From NCBI RefSeq assembly GCF_011745365.1, contig NW_024468914.1:2816228-2880227 (forward strand): 64,000 bases of DNA. Direction: 5' to 3'. The first letter of the stretch is position 1. Each line of letters begins with the position of its first letter. Under the pieces are notes generated by a model. The model made no database searches and was not told the DNA's origin. It saw only the letters and a program-made list of their open reading frames with translations. Origin of the DNA: Cryphonectria parasitica EP155. Taxonomy: Eukaryota; Ascomycota; Sordariomycetes; Diaporthales; Cryphonectriaceae. Both the position numbers and the translations under genes were made by a program. Below are positions 23,250-33,798 of the stretch, piece by piece.

Positions 23250-23850
23250 CTGGAATTGATAATATAATTAATTATATTAATTTTCATTCAGTATTATTCT
23301 AACTTGAATACTGAGATTATAGCTCTAGCTAGCTTTGCATTTATAAGAATCTTATTAAGATTTCTGATATACTTAGCAATGTATCTATGCATTTCGAAAA
23401 AGCTTGGAATCTCTTCATTTCTATAGATTGTTATAGGATTACAAATAGGAATGTTGTTAAGAAAAGGCTAGCATATATAAGGAATAAGATTATATAGAAA
23501 TCTGATTATTATTCTTATAAACTGAGCAATAGAGTTAGTAGCATTCTGGGATAGAGTATATATTCTGAACAGGCTTAAGAGTATTAAAAAGATTATTATA
23601 TCTCTGCTATTAGAATGCAGTTATACTTAATTATATTCAGAAAAGAAGTTAAGTAATAAAAGAATCTTGTATATAGCGAACTTCTCCAAGAATTTATCTG
23701 AAATAGGCAGCATGAAGGCATTCTTGAAGCTATACTTATTATACTTTTGAGTATTATTGATCAGATGTAAGCTATTATTCTTTTTGATAATAAGAAACTA
23801 ATTGTTTTTGTATAATGCATAGCTTTTCTTAATAATCTTCTGCTTAATAT
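23250..23850 (-). pseudogene. Gypsy-X reverse transcriptase remnant
   Basis: The minus strand reads SFKNAFMLPISDKFLEKFA, then LLNFFSEYN and SRDIIIFLI, LSQNATNSIAQFIRI, and PFLNNIPIC at about 23,450-23,470. The last is the catalytic P-F-L-D-D box with both Asp codons now Asn. The S-R-D-x-T-A-F and Q-G-A-T-N-S-V-A-Q-F-V-R type blocks mark a gypsy lineage clearly distinct from the chromovirus RT at 6,580. Confidence 0.85.
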
Positions 23851-26800
23851 ATTATTTCAAAAGCTTTATTAATTTTAGCTTAAAAGTATTAGGAATTGGA
23901 ATATGCTTTGCTTGAAAGATCTTATAAGATATAGTTCTGATTTCTTGCAAAAAAGCTACTTTCTCAATAATCTTTCCAATCTCAGTAAAGTTCTATATAA
24001 GAGCTTTAATCCTGTTTCTCAATATATATTTGAATATTTCCTTCTCAGCTTTAAAAAACCTTTTATAGTTTTTCTTTTGCATAGCAGCTCATTAGTTAGA
24101 TTTCAGGTATTGATTAGGATTCAGATTGCTAAACTTGGATTCAATCTATTCATCATACTTGGTAAGCTTTGTAGATTGCTGAGCTCATCTCATCTCCTCA
24201 ATCTTAGCAAGCTTCTATTCGATTATTCCTTCTAATACTAAATCATTAAGCTGAGAATCATTAATTGGCTTAATCTTCTTGTTTTTGAGCTTGTAAAGAG
24301 TATTGATCAGATTTAAAACATCTTTTCTTTCCTTTCTCATACAATGTAGCTAGCATGAATAGCGCTGGCTGCTGTACATTCTATATAAGCAAGATCCTCG
24401 GATTGCTTCTTTCTTATTTACTATAGAGTAATTCTTCTTCAACTTCCTCTTCATCAGTTCTACTATTAACTCGTTTATAATAGCTGCAATATCTCGTTCA
24501 GATATAGATATTATAGCTATATCTTCCTTCTCCAATAATATCCACTCTGGAATAACTTCTCTGCTAATAGCTCTGCATTCCTCAGAGTAGCTGCTAGTAC
24601 TCAGTTTTTTGGTATAGTTCTGTATAAACCCTTCCTTTCAAGAAGTTTCTAACTGCTGATTGTAGTAATCAGTTGTACTTCTTCAAAAGCGAAGCTTGTA
24701 TAGAGAAATCCGGAAATGGAATAATTAAAGAAAAGCTTAGTTTATATTATAAATAGCATTTCTAATAGTATAGAATAATTTGGTAATATTAATCTATTAT
24801 TAATAATATAGAATATTATCTGTTCAGAGAAGCTGCTATAGAAAATATTGATTTTAAGAATTCTAACAAATATTATATCTGATCCATTATATATATATAA
24901 GATAATATTTGATATTAGCATATAAGATAAGTATATGCTTGAATATAAAGAGAAAGCTATTAAGCTCATTTCAGTATCTATATTCAGTATTGCTTATACA
25001 GATTCATTCTCTTTATCTCTTAGCTGCAGAAGGATGTATGCTATTGAAGCAATGCTTCTATCTTGAATGCTGCTGAAAGCAGTTATGAAAGCTATTACAA
25101 GAGGAAATGAGAATTTGTTAAAAGCTCAAATCATATTAATAATAAGCTTGATATAGCTAGATTCAGCAATAAGGAATAAAGCTTGAACTGCAGATAGTTA
25201 AGCTAGTCTCGAAAGATACTCAGTAATATTCCGAGTATTAATAATCTAACTATCAATAAGCTCTTCAGGCTGGAAAAGCATCGAGATTCCGAGTTTATGC
25301 TGCAATAAATTAGCTAATCCAGCAGTATTTATCTTGTATAGATCTGAGCTGGTTTGATTATTGAGATTAATAATTTTTCGAGCTCTAGAGCTAACTTCTT
25401 GAAGATTATAAATCAAACAAGCTTCTCATTCTGATAATATAACTATCATCTTCCAGCCTGAAACTTTCAATAAGTAGTTTAGAAACTAATTTAGAAGCTT
25501 ATTACTAATAGCTTGAATTATTAGCTTTCTATCCAGACTATTGAATTGCTTATTGAATTTCTCTAGTTCAATATTCCTGAAATATATAGAAATCTTAATA
25601 GTTCTTACACTTGCATCTCCTTCAACCTCACTATCATCATACCCAGCCTCCCTAATACAGTACTTCTTTGCTTCACCCGCATTTATCTAAGCTTAAATAA
25701 GCTCAACATCTATAGCATTGATGCTGGAAAGCTTTAGTAGATACAGTTCAGCTTAAGCTAAAGTAAGATATAACTTTCCTACTTAAATCTTATTAGCATT
25801 GCTAAAAATCTTAATATTATTAGTTCTATACTAATTATTGCATTTGGGAATGAGATTAATCTCTTCTCATAATATCTTATTCTTAGCTATCTTAGAATTT
25901 CTATATTATTTCTTATTCTCTTGAACCAAGCTAATATATCAAGAGATTCAAGAATTCTCAATACTCTTCAGCTACTAATTCTTACAGAAACTAAGAATCA
26001 GATGAATTATATTGCCTTTAGGATTATCTTAAGCAAATATAATCTGGCTATATAATACTGATTTTGATCTAGAATTTAGAAATTCTAAGTAATTACTAAA
26101 ATGCTACTCTAGCTTCGCTAATGCTGAAGCATAGCAAATGCTATAGTTTATAACAGTATGGAGTTCTATGCACTTATAAGCTCCATAAAACTTTGATTCA
26201 TAGCTATAGCATTTATACAGAGTTCTGTTCTTCTTTAGGATTTTATTAATCTCTGCTTACTATGCTTCAGAGTACTGCTTTCCCTTGTTTTTCGAATTTG
26301 TATAGATAATATTCATCTATAAGGAATTTGCATTTCTCTGGGAAGAATTCCTTATAGAAATAGTTTGGAAATGCTTGATTAGTTATAAGATCTTCTATAG
26401 AGCTTTGATTTAGTTATATAAGATATTCTATATCTGTTTGAAAGCATTAGTCTGCAGCTTTAAGGATTTTGCTATTGCAATTTAATTAATGCAGAATTGC
26501 TTTATTATTGAAGCTAACTAGTTATATTCTTAGTTGCTCTTCTAAGCAGATTCAGCTTTCAAGATCTGCTTAGTTAGTTCAGGCTGAGCTTGCTAATTAT
26601 AAGTTGATTATTAAAGCAATTGATAGTATAATAGCTCTATTGCTTATTCTAATAGATTTATTGGTTAACTGGAAGCATTATGCATTGAATATAGAATAGG
26701 AATGAGCTGTATCTGATCAAGAACCAGCTAAGATAGAAATATAGGAAGATCTTGGAATTGAGCCTGTTAATGAAATTGAAGGTTAGTAGTACTAGAAGCA

Positions 26801-28427
26801 AGTTGGTTTTGAGTTTCCTTCTGGAGTACTTTATAATGAATCTTCAACAGCTTTTTCATAAGATAAGGCTACTTCTTATTGCTAATGCTTTTAGCAGTAA
26901 TACTATGATTAGCTTAGAAGCGCTTGATTCAGATTGAAGAAAGCTTTATTCATGCTTCTGCTATAGATTAATTATTTCTAATCTTAAGATAAGTAAAAGC
27001 ATTATTATAATCTATAATGAATAATTAAAAGCTAGCAGCATTAGTAATAAAATGATTATTAATAATATTTAAGTACTTCTGCTTAGAAGTATATGTTTGA
27101 AGATAGTTTCAAGGATAATAAGCAACTAATAATTACTCCTTCTATTCATTCCAAGTTTTAGCGCTTATAGTAAATCTTTTTACTTCTCTAGTAATGATTA
27201 TATCTGTATAGAAGCTTTTCATGAAGTTGAGTACTTAAGTATTATTAATCCCTTTGATCTAATGCTATCAGTTGAATTGCTTCAGCTACAAGAAGACTTT
27301 CACACAAGTAAACAATATTAACTTACTATCAGCAAGCTCACTGTAAGAGGGGAATCTAAAGTTCTAATTATAGTAATTGTTAGCTAGGTAGTTAGCTGAA
27401 CTGAGTATCTGATTGAAAGAGCTCTCAGATGTAAAAGCTATCTTCTCTCTTGGTTATTGCTTCCTCCGATATTTCTTTGCCTTTCTGATTTGAGATTCTT
27501 GAGTTAAGAGCGCTATAGCTGGAATGCCTTCTGTATTCTGCAGAAGATAATACTGTAAAGATTAAGAGGATTTAGATGCTTGAGGAAGATTCAGTTTGTA
27601 AGTAGAGCATATATAAGATCTGTTTTGTAATGAATAATAAGGAATTGAATTAGCTATTCTGTACTATACTAAGATTTTCTTTATTAATAATTCTGCTAAT
27701 TAATAGAAGCATTTCTGATTAGATATAAGATATTAATTAAAGTTTAATATTGAATGATATTATTATAATTCTTGATCTTTATTCCTTATATGCACTGATA
27801 ATTCCTTATCTTCATCTTTCTATATTCTTCGCTTTTGAAATAATGCAATTAGCAAGCTTTTGATTCAAAGAATTAATATAGCTAAATATGTTTAGATAGA
27901 GCATACTGATTGAATCATTGCAAGAAGCATAGATCTTATTAATTATACTACTTTTCTCTACAGAATACTATTTACCAAAAGCATTCCATTCTGTAATTTA
28001 ATCATAAATCTATATTCAATATAATTAAACTTTCCGCTGCAGCTTGTACAGATCTGAGCTATATCAGCTTCTGTATAGAATTGTTGATTAATATAAGAAA
28101 TGTTGGAAAAAGGAATTCATTTCTTTGTAATATTAGCCTGCAGGCTTAATGCATCGTTCACCAGCCTATAATCAGAACTCATATCACTCCTCCTCTGTTC
28201 ATCCATCTCCTCTCTACAAGAAATCTCAGGCATAATCCAGAATCCAGATATAATGTATAGCCTGTTGTATAAGCATAATAGATAAAGGAAATAAAAGAGC
28301 TTAGCAGGGAAAAAGAGTGCATCTGTTCATAGGATAAACTTGCTACTCTTACTGATTCTTACGAACTGTAATGCAAACAGCTCTGAGCTACCAGCCTGAA
28401 CAGCTAAGTCTACACTTACCGCACTAT
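23850..28427 (-). pseudogene. Gypsy-X gag and protease region remnant
   Basis: About 4.5 kb lies between the 5' LTR and RT, unusually long for gag plus protease. Readable minus-strand stretches include REEMDEQRRSDMSSDYRLVN and ICTSCSGKFNYIEYRF near the 5' end, TQESQIRKAKKYRRK near 27,460, and NAGEAKKRCIGEARYN with FGNIELEKSNKQFN, shown clearly in copy 1 near 1,480-1,600 and in the same region of this copy. I see no certain zinc knuckle or D-S/T-G protease box. The assignment rests on position between the 5' LTR and RT. Copy 1 (1-4,328) aligns with this region. Confidence 0.6.
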
Positions 28428-28746
28428 TGAATCAGAACTAGAGCGCTGTTGCTCTTGAAAGAAAAAGGGATAAACAGCTGCTGAAGCAATGGGCAAGGGC
28501 TTATGCAATCCAAGCGTGCCTGTACAGATGAGGACAGCAAACTAAGGCTATACGGGTGCAAGAACAGGGTGAAAAACCTGTCTTAGACCTGTCCAAAGGG
28601 TTCAAAATTGAAAGGAAGAGAAAGGATGCTTGATTGTTGCTTATAGCTAAAGAATTTGAAAAGTGGGTGGTACCCTTTATATGTATGAGGACCCTTGATC
28701 CACTGTACTCCACGTTCCACGGACTACCACCCTGGCCACCACAACA
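28428..28746 (-). repeat. Gypsy-X 5' LTR (copy 2), 319 bp
   Basis: On the minus strand it starts TGTTGTGGTGGCCAGGG and ends TAGTTCTGATTCA, that is TG...CA. It is the least mutated of the three LTRs at its start. Its outer flank (28,747 on) is the leader of chromovirus B. Confidence 0.8.
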
Positions 28747-28839
28747 ATATAAGAATAAAGAGATTCCTTAAGAAGCTATTATATTCTGTATTGCTCAAGA
28801 GAGTAATATTGAACTATTCTTGAACAAGAATTATCAAAA
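28747..28839 (-). mobile_element. Chromovirus B leader, separated from its body by gypsy-X
   Basis: These 93 bp lie between the end of the chromovirus 5' LTR (28,840) and gypsy-X copy 2. They are interpreted as the untranslated leader of chromovirus B, whose body resumes at 16,433 going left. The primer-binding site should be at 28,825-28,839 on the minus strand. It reads TTTTGATAATTCTTG, and I could not match it to a tRNA with confidence. Confidence 0.6.
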
Positions 28840-29333
28840 TGTAATGAATATTGCAGCAATCTGAAGATTCTAAAGTATATAAAGAGTTTATGCTAATAAG
28901 AGCAGTATCAAAGTATTAAGTTCTTAAATACGGAACTATACAAGTTCTGATAAGCAATACAAGTATTCACTGCTTTTGGAGCTACTCAGTATATAAGACT
29001 GAATACTTAGATTAATAACTGAAGAGCTATATACTAAAGCTATTTAATGATAATAATTGTATAGTTATATATTCAACTCTTCAGTATGGATTGCTAGGAT
29101 TGCTAGCAAGTCTAGCGATCCGAGATGTAAAGCTTGCTGAGATCGCTAGCAAGTCTAGCGATCCGAGGTATAAGGCTTGCTGGAATCGCTAGCGAGTTTA
29201 GCGATTCTCTCTTCTTTACAACCCTAATCCTGGATTATGTAACTAATGCTTTGTTAGAATATTGGGTTCTTGATATCTGATCCTTGTTACTCGTGACCTG
29301 TTTCGTGACTTGCATGTTGGATGAGTTATAACA
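28840..29333 (-). repeat. Chromovirus B 5' LTR, 494 bp
   Basis: On the minus strand it begins TGTTATAACTCATCC and ends CATTACA. It is 48 bp longer than the 3' LTR of copy A, mainly because it has an internal 43-bp tandem repeat (starts at 29,102, 29,145 and 29,188, each beginning GCTAGC and containing AGCGAT). Confidence 0.8.
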
Positions 29334-29339
29334 ATTTAG

Positions 29340-30055
29340 TACAACAGGAAGAATTAAGAGAAGAAATCTAATAGAAAGGAATTTCCTGATTCTTATAAGA
29401 TGAACAGAAAGGCATAGTAAAAAAATTTTAAAGAATAGCAGAAAGGAAACTTTTATATTCTATAATTTTTTGAGAACGAGATTTGGAAATGCAAGATTTG
29501 TTGATTCTATTCAATATAATAAATTAGAAAAGCATAATCCTGCACAGAAATAGCTTGCTAGGAAATTTATAGAAAAATTATTAAGAATAACAACTAATAG
29601 AAAGAAGATAATATTATAACTTATTTAATATACAGATTATAGAACAAGCTCTGCTAAACAGAAAATTAAATATTATAATTCAATATTGAATAACTAATAA
29701 TAATTATATAATCTGGAATAAGAATTATAATAGAAATGAATTATTGAATTATTGAAATGATTTAATAAGCTTAGATTATTTAAATTGCTAATAATTCAAA
29801 ACAAGCTATACTGAAGAGCTGAATATATAAGAATATATTTATTACTACTAGATAGATTATCAGAATATAGCTCTTTAGTTATTAATCTAAGTATTCATTT
29901 GTTATATACTTGAATAGCTCTAAAGGCGAATAATCAGCACTTGTATGGATTATAGTTATATTCCGTATTCAGTGGATTCTACTTTGATACTGCTTTTGTT
30001 AGCATAAATCTTTTGTATACTTCAGATCTTCGGATATTGCAGTGCATTCATTACA
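29340..30055 (+). mobile_element. Chromovirus C: 3' fragment with LTR
   Basis: Positions about 29,340-29,611 resemble the last internal segment of copy A (about 9,600-9,882; shared GATTTGTTGATTCTATTCAA), followed by an LTR at 29,612-30,055 ending CATTACA. It is a truncated plus-strand copy of the same chromovirus family. Nothing upstream of the antisense-ORF region is present. Confidence 0.7.
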
Positions 30056-30155
30056 GCTACATTTCCGTATTCAAGGCCTTATACTTAGCACTGCTCTTGT
30101 TAGCATAAACTCCATCAGTACTTAGAAATCTTTGGATTACTGCAGTGCTCATTAC
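30056..30155 (+). repeat. Chromovirus LTR 3'-end fragment
   Basis: The last 90 or so bases of the chromovirus LTR are repeated directly after copy C (TTCCGTATTCAAGGCC, GCTCTTGTTAGCATAAA, CTGCAGTGCTCATTACA). This gives two LTR ends in tandem. Confidence 0.7.
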
Positions 30156-30172
30156 AGGAAGTCAGAAAGCCA

Positions 30173-30672
30173 TGTATTATAACTCATTTAACATGCAGGT
30201 TACAGGACGAGCCACGGAAACAAGTGAGCCTGAGAAGCTAGTTTTCAGATCCAACCACTGAGTTACAGGAAGGCTTACGTAACCCGGGGTTAGGGTTATG
30301 AAGGATAAGAGAATAGCTGGGCTTGCCAGCTATTCCAGCGAGCCTTATACCATGAATAGCTGAGCTTGCTAGCAATCCCAGCGATCCATACTGGAGAGCT
30401 AGATATATAATCTTACATTCATTATCAGTAGATAGATCATTGTCTATAGCTCTTCAGTCATCAATCTAAGCATCAGATTACATACATACTCTGGTAGCTC
30501 CAAAAGCAGTGAATACTTGCATTCAGGCTTCAGTTATGTTTCCGTATTCGAGGCCTGTACTTGGCACCGCTCTTGTTAGCATAAACCCCTTGTGTACTTT
30601 GTCCAACTTGGACTCCGAACAGTGCCTTTCACGGTGTAATAAGCACTGCAGTTATCCGAAGATAACTTAGTA
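30173..30672 (+). repeat. Chromovirus LTR at the island edge, with inverted LTR-end stub
   Basis: An LTR from about 30,173 (TGTATTATAACTCAT) to about 30,637 keeps more C and G than the others. It is followed at 30,638-30,672 by a short inverted piece of the LTR end (TGTAATAAGCACTGCAG, the reverse complement of the end of the LTR at 10,328). This is the right limit of the AT-rich repeat island. Confidence 0.65.
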
Positions 30673-31054
30673 ATTGTATTAGAGTTTCTCCAAATGTAAA
30701 AGAACTACTGCGCTTAACTCCTATAGTGGTAGCCATGGCGGGCACCCTTTTTTTCCGAAGCATATCGCCTGCAATTATCCCGAGCCAACTTCAAGCTGCA
30801 GTTCGTATCCGATCTCCGCAGAGTGTGACGGCATAATGGCTCCGGATGGCTTACAGATGCCTGCATCATCGCATGGTGCTGAAGCCAAAATTGCGATCTC
30901 GGGTTTATGTGATACCGTGGCGGCAGCTTCGATGTAAATAGTTTATGTATATCCTGGATTACTATGGGGGAGGGGAGTTAATATATAATGAGAAGACTAG
31001 CAGCACGACAGCAAAGCATGCGTGTTCTTATAGCAAATCAAGTATAGATTAAAG
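30673..31054 (+). other. Transition from repeat island to gene-bearing DNA; upstream of carboxylesterase
   Basis: Base composition changes abruptly here. No repeat or ORF was recognised. The segment should contain the promoter of the carboxylesterase gene. Confidence 0.5.
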
Positions 31055-33798
31055 ATGCGCTTCGCATGGGATATACTCTTTCTGTTATGCGCTGCCCATA
31101 CAGCCTGGGCTAGCAGCATCAATAGCAGTAGCCTGACTATTGATTTGGGATATGAGGTAAGTGGTTAAGTATGATACGCTCCATGAGACGACGCCCCCTG
31201 GTCTCTATGAGAACTGTCTATATTGCTGAAACTCTACACACTCAGATCTACCAAGGTTACTACAACGCTAGCGCAGACTTGAACATCTTCAAAGGGTATA
31301 CTTTATTGCGGCATTCTCTAGGAGGTAATATAATATGACTTATCATGTCCTCATCTATAGTTTACGATATGCCGCACCCCCAACGGGTAGTTTGCGGTGG
31401 CAAGAGCCTCAAACTCCTGCTCTGAATCGAAGTGAGATACTCAAAGCAACATCTTACCCTCCACGCTGTCCCCAAGCTCCAGATTCGCCTCTGTAAGTTA
31501 GCATAGCTTCTTTCCAAAAGGCGACCAGGCTGGGTATGGCCAGGAACACTGAAGTGGACCATAGAGTGGCGGACTTCGACTTTGATGAGTCTGGCCTGGG
31601 CAATGAGGATTGCTTGTTTGTGAGTGTCTTTGCACCATCGAGGTGAGTATTTATTATCTTCCTAATATTTCAAAGCGGGAAGTATAATTTGCTTAGAATG
31701 ATCCAACAACCCGAAATTGTCACTATGCTATTTAGAGGGCTCGAGTGCCAGACGCTGATCGGCCAGATTGCAGTGCTCGTGATCTTCCAGTTATGGTCTG
31801 GATTCGTGAGTAGTCACTTTAATTATCGCAATTTCACGCTTCACGGCCCGGGTTCTGTGACATCCTCCTCAGCACGGTGGCTCACCGTCTCATTGGTTTG
31901 TGCCAATGTCCCCAGTTCTGTTGCTGGAGCTGGCCAACATTCATATATTCATCCAAGATCATGCAGCTCTTGCAGCCTTTGGCTGATTTATTTCTTGCAG
32001 ATGGAGGAGGTTATGGCACAGGACAAGGCAACACCGAGTTCTGGGAATTATTGAGTACGAACGACAACGGATTCATACTCGTCCTCATCCAATATCGTCT
32101 GGGCGCCTTCGGCTGGCTCTCGTCCGAAGACCTTGTCAAGAGTGGTGGTATTCCGAATGCCGGCCTCCACGATATGCGCTTCTCCCTGCAGTGGGTGCAA
32201 AGCCACATTTCGAAATTCGGAGGGGATCCAGACAGGGTGACGATCTCTGGCGAGAGCGCAGGTGCAGGCGCAGTGATGCTTTTGGCTATGACCAACGGCG
32301 GAGGCGAGGGTACTTCTCTTTTCAGCAACGCCATCACTGCATCACCATATCTTCCCACGCAGTGGGACTACAATGGACTCGAGCCCACACAAGCATACAA
32401 GAGGTTTGCGGCTGGGGCTGGTTGTGCAGATTCCTTGAAAAACCATTCGGCACTTGACTGCCTCGTCGCAGCAGATACCATCACTCTACAAAACACAAGT
32501 GCCCATGTTAGTGGTGGCTACAAGTATGGCCAGTGGGTATTTGTTCCTGTCACCGATACGGACCTTCTCACAGAGCGCCCATCTACCCAGCTCAATGCAG
32601 GCAGAGTTAATGGTCTTAGGATGCTGACAAGTGTAAGTCGATGCATTTCACCTGCGTAGGGTTCATACGAATTTCTTTCAAATGATCAAGCTATGCCACC
32701 AGACACTATTTATATTCTTCTGAGCTCAACCCTAAAATAATCACTGACGAGCTATACAGAATAACGCGGACGAGGGCCAGGGCTTTGTGCCGCAAAACAT
32801 CACCTCGGCAACCAATTTTGAGGAATTTGTCACGGGCCTGTTTCCGCTCATGTCGAGCACAGACATCGATCGTCTGCTAGAAGCGTACTCAATTGCACCG
32901 GTGATCCAGGGGCCTCTGTTTAGCACGCTTGGGGACACGGGTCCAACGTCGCTCAATCAATCCGAATTCGCTACTGGACAACAACAACGGGCAAATAATC
33001 TCTACGCCGAGACGACCTTTGTCTGTCCCAGCTACTGGCTAGCGAATGCTTACTCGAAGTCAGCCTCGGGCGTTCATGGAAGTAACTCAACGAAGGGCGC
33101 ATGGAAGTATCAGTTTTCGGTGCCCCCCTCTGAGCATGGTGCGGATCTCGATGCTTACCAGGCTTTCAACCGAGAAACCCTGGGAAAAGGCACGATGACC
33201 GCAGCTGCGAGGCAAGCAGTACAGCTAGCCTGGGGAAGATTCATTATTCATGGTAATTTCATCCCAGAATCGCAGCCTCCGCCCCTCCTGTCCGTGAATA
33301 TCACTGCCTTTCCCCCCTCCTTTCCTAAGAGAAAGGAAAACCCACCCCCGAGGCTTGGAGTGAGGGAAGTATAGCATTTACGCCCGATGTTTCTGTACAC
33401 CGCCTTTTGTAATGTTTTCTCTGGCAACTGTTGAATTAACACACAAATTCCGAGCAGATGACCCTACCCTCCCTGAAGATATTATCCGATCACTAACGAC
33501 GTCGGCTAATGGCACATCAACGGGTGAAAATATCTCAGCCATTTCCAGCGCAAACTGGTCCAGATGGTCCGTGGACGTCTCATCGGGTGGGAATCATATG
33601 TTGAATGTCAACATGACTGGTGGTGTGCCCGAGGTCATCAGCTGGACGCCTGTCGATGGGACAACAATCAACGTGACACAAATGGTTAACCCTGGGCTGG
33701 AGGCCAGATTTCGTATGGTTAATGCAAACTCCTGGGAAGGAGGCAGAGGCGAGCGATGCAGGTTGTGGCAGAGTCTCGGCGCTGTGGTCCCAGAATGA
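31055..33798 (+). CDS. Secreted type-B carboxylesterase/lipase, 8 exons
   Basis: A predicted alpha/beta-hydrolase of the type-B carboxylesterase family (ester hydrolysis, substrate unknown), probably secreted. It starts with a signal peptide (MRFAWDILFLLCAAHTAWAS). Family landmarks in order: YQGYYNASADLNIFKG then RYAAPPTG, NEDCLFVSVFAPS, HGGGYG (oxyanion hole), nucleophile elbow GESAGAG, acid NADEGQGF, and the His in SEHGADLDAYQAF. The catalytic triad is therefore complete. Exons by splice signals and phase: 31055-31156, 31246-31295, 31361-31492, 31544-31642, 31774-31805 (32 bp), 32001-32632, 32760-33252, 33458-33798, giving about 626 aa. Two introns (about 195 and 205 bp) are long for this gene set. 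Many N-x-S/T sequons fit secretion. Exons 3-5 are the least certain. Confidence 0.8.

Larger units (their letters stand above)
16434..28746 (-). mobile_element. Gypsy-X copy 2: 12.3-kb Ty3/gypsy element with 319-bp LTRs
   Basis: A minus-strand element bounded by two 319-bp LTRs (5' at 28,428-28,746, 3' at 16,434-16,752). It is flanked by ATAT on both sides (16,430-16,433 and 28,747-28,750), consistent with a 4-bp target duplication, though AT-rich DNA makes chance matches easy. A purine-rich AAGGAAGGA just upstream of the 3' LTR could be the polypurine tract. Going leftwards: a long gag region, RT, RNase H, integrase, a GPY/F-like module ending near 21,060, then about 4.3 kb with two further relic ORFs. 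Both chromovirus B flanks match a single split element, which supports treating the whole span as one insertion. All frames carry RIP-type stops. Confidence 0.75.

Noticed and set aside
24102..28746. First read as a LINE or a Starship/Crypton-type element
   Set aside because: Equal 319-bp TG...CA ends in three copies and gypsy RT, RNase H and integrase blocks downstream on the same strand show an LTR retrotransposon. No tyrosine recombinase motif was seen.
1..30672. Repeats considered as a CRISPR array or satellite
   Set aside because: The organism is a fungus, the repeats are dispersed or nested retroelements, and there are no regular spacers.
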